DNA of 64,000 nt. Source: Mactra quadrangularis (Eukaryota > Mollusca > Bivalvia > Venerida > Mactridae). Location: positions 28,186,380 through 28,250,379 of the forward strand of contig CM046303.1 of NCBI GenBank assembly GCA_025267735.1. Reading direction: 5' to 3'. The translations under genes and the position numbers were made by a program. Below the pieces are notes generated by a model. The model did not search any database. It was not told the DNA's origin and was given only the letters and a program-made list of their open reading frames with translations. Below are positions 63,855 through 64,000 of this stretch, one piece after another. The first letter of the stretch is position 1; each line of letters opens with the position of its first letter.

Positions 63855-64000
63855 ATGAGAAAACCGGCGACTAAAGGGTGCAGAACGTCAGAGGTTATAT
63901 TTGATACAGAACCGGAAGTTGTTAGATTTGAAGATATGCCACGGCTACCAGAACATGAGTCTGCTATACAGCAGCGCATTACAGTGCAACCCGACGGAAC
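63855..64000 (+). CDS. Start of a gag-like open frame, cut by the window edge
   Basis: An ATG 57 bp after the primer site opens a frame that stays open to the last base (48 codons), beginning MRKPATKGCRTSEVIF and rich in Glu/Arg. Position is the evidence for a gag-type ORF; no diagnostic motif is visible yet. The competing - strand frame at 63722-63979 covers the primer site and is unlikely to be a gene. Confidence 0.5.
   Translation, partial: MRKPATKGCRTSEVIFDTEPEVVRFEDMPRLPEHESAIQQRITVQPDG

Noticed and set aside
63722..63979. 85-codon frame on the - strand
   Set aside because: It runs opposite to the primer site and the gag-like frame; probably a shadow.

Overview
The window looks like nuclear DNA from an invertebrate animal, most likely a bivalve or other mollusc. 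It is AT-rich, has large GT-AG introns and is dense with small inverted-repeat elements. Several repeats are of a kind I associate with mollusc genomes: the AGCTCGACTT...CAGCGTCGGCGTC element, the GATACCCCCGC...GCGGGGGTAC element, and frequent TACATGTA words. Assignment to Bivalvia is inference. There is no bacterial gene organisation, and most open frames longer than 60 codons are chance or repeat-derived.

Two host genes can be reconstructed. (1) On the + strand, 2522-6001, a three-exon gene encodes a charged 90-residue protein I do not recognise. Its last exon and 3' flank (5586-6789) are also present, almost unchanged, at 1-1205, upstream of the first exon. This suggests a recent tandem or segmental duplication. 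(2) On the - strand, 26603-10610, a complete 13-exon alanine aminotransferase gene encodes 507 residues with all key PLP-site residues and a likely mitochondrial presequence. A perfect AGGTCAAGGTCA nuclear-receptor element lies about 60 bp upstream of its start codon. Its introns hold a 32-bp minisatellite, several MITE families, a degenerate mariner copy and a LINE 3' end. A third, weaker candidate is a 38-codon exon-like block on the - strand at 6795-6908.

From about 27 kb to 43 kb no host gene is seen. This region carries dispersed repeats, an approximately 80-bp tandem array with three monomer types arranged as a higher-order repeat (32.9-34.5 kb), and a 2.12-kb head-to-tail duplication (34264-38507).

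From 43 to 58.2 kb is a layered transposon graveyard. At 43.5-48.7 kb a Tc1 transposase remnant appears split by a 4.5-kb element, whose own broken transposase-like gene is split by two MITEs. At 50031-58186 an 8.15-kb element with 34-bp inverted ends and an 8-bp target duplication contains at least six further nested insertions, several with exact target duplications and intact comparison sites in the opposite arm. The right edge of the window holds what appears to be the 5' end of an LTR retrotransposon: a tRNA-complementary primer site followed by an open frame running off the end.

No CRISPR array, prokaryotic operon or obviously new enzymatic system is present. The most informative features are the nested-insertion stratigraphy, the exon-bearing duplication at the left edge and the higher-order repeat.
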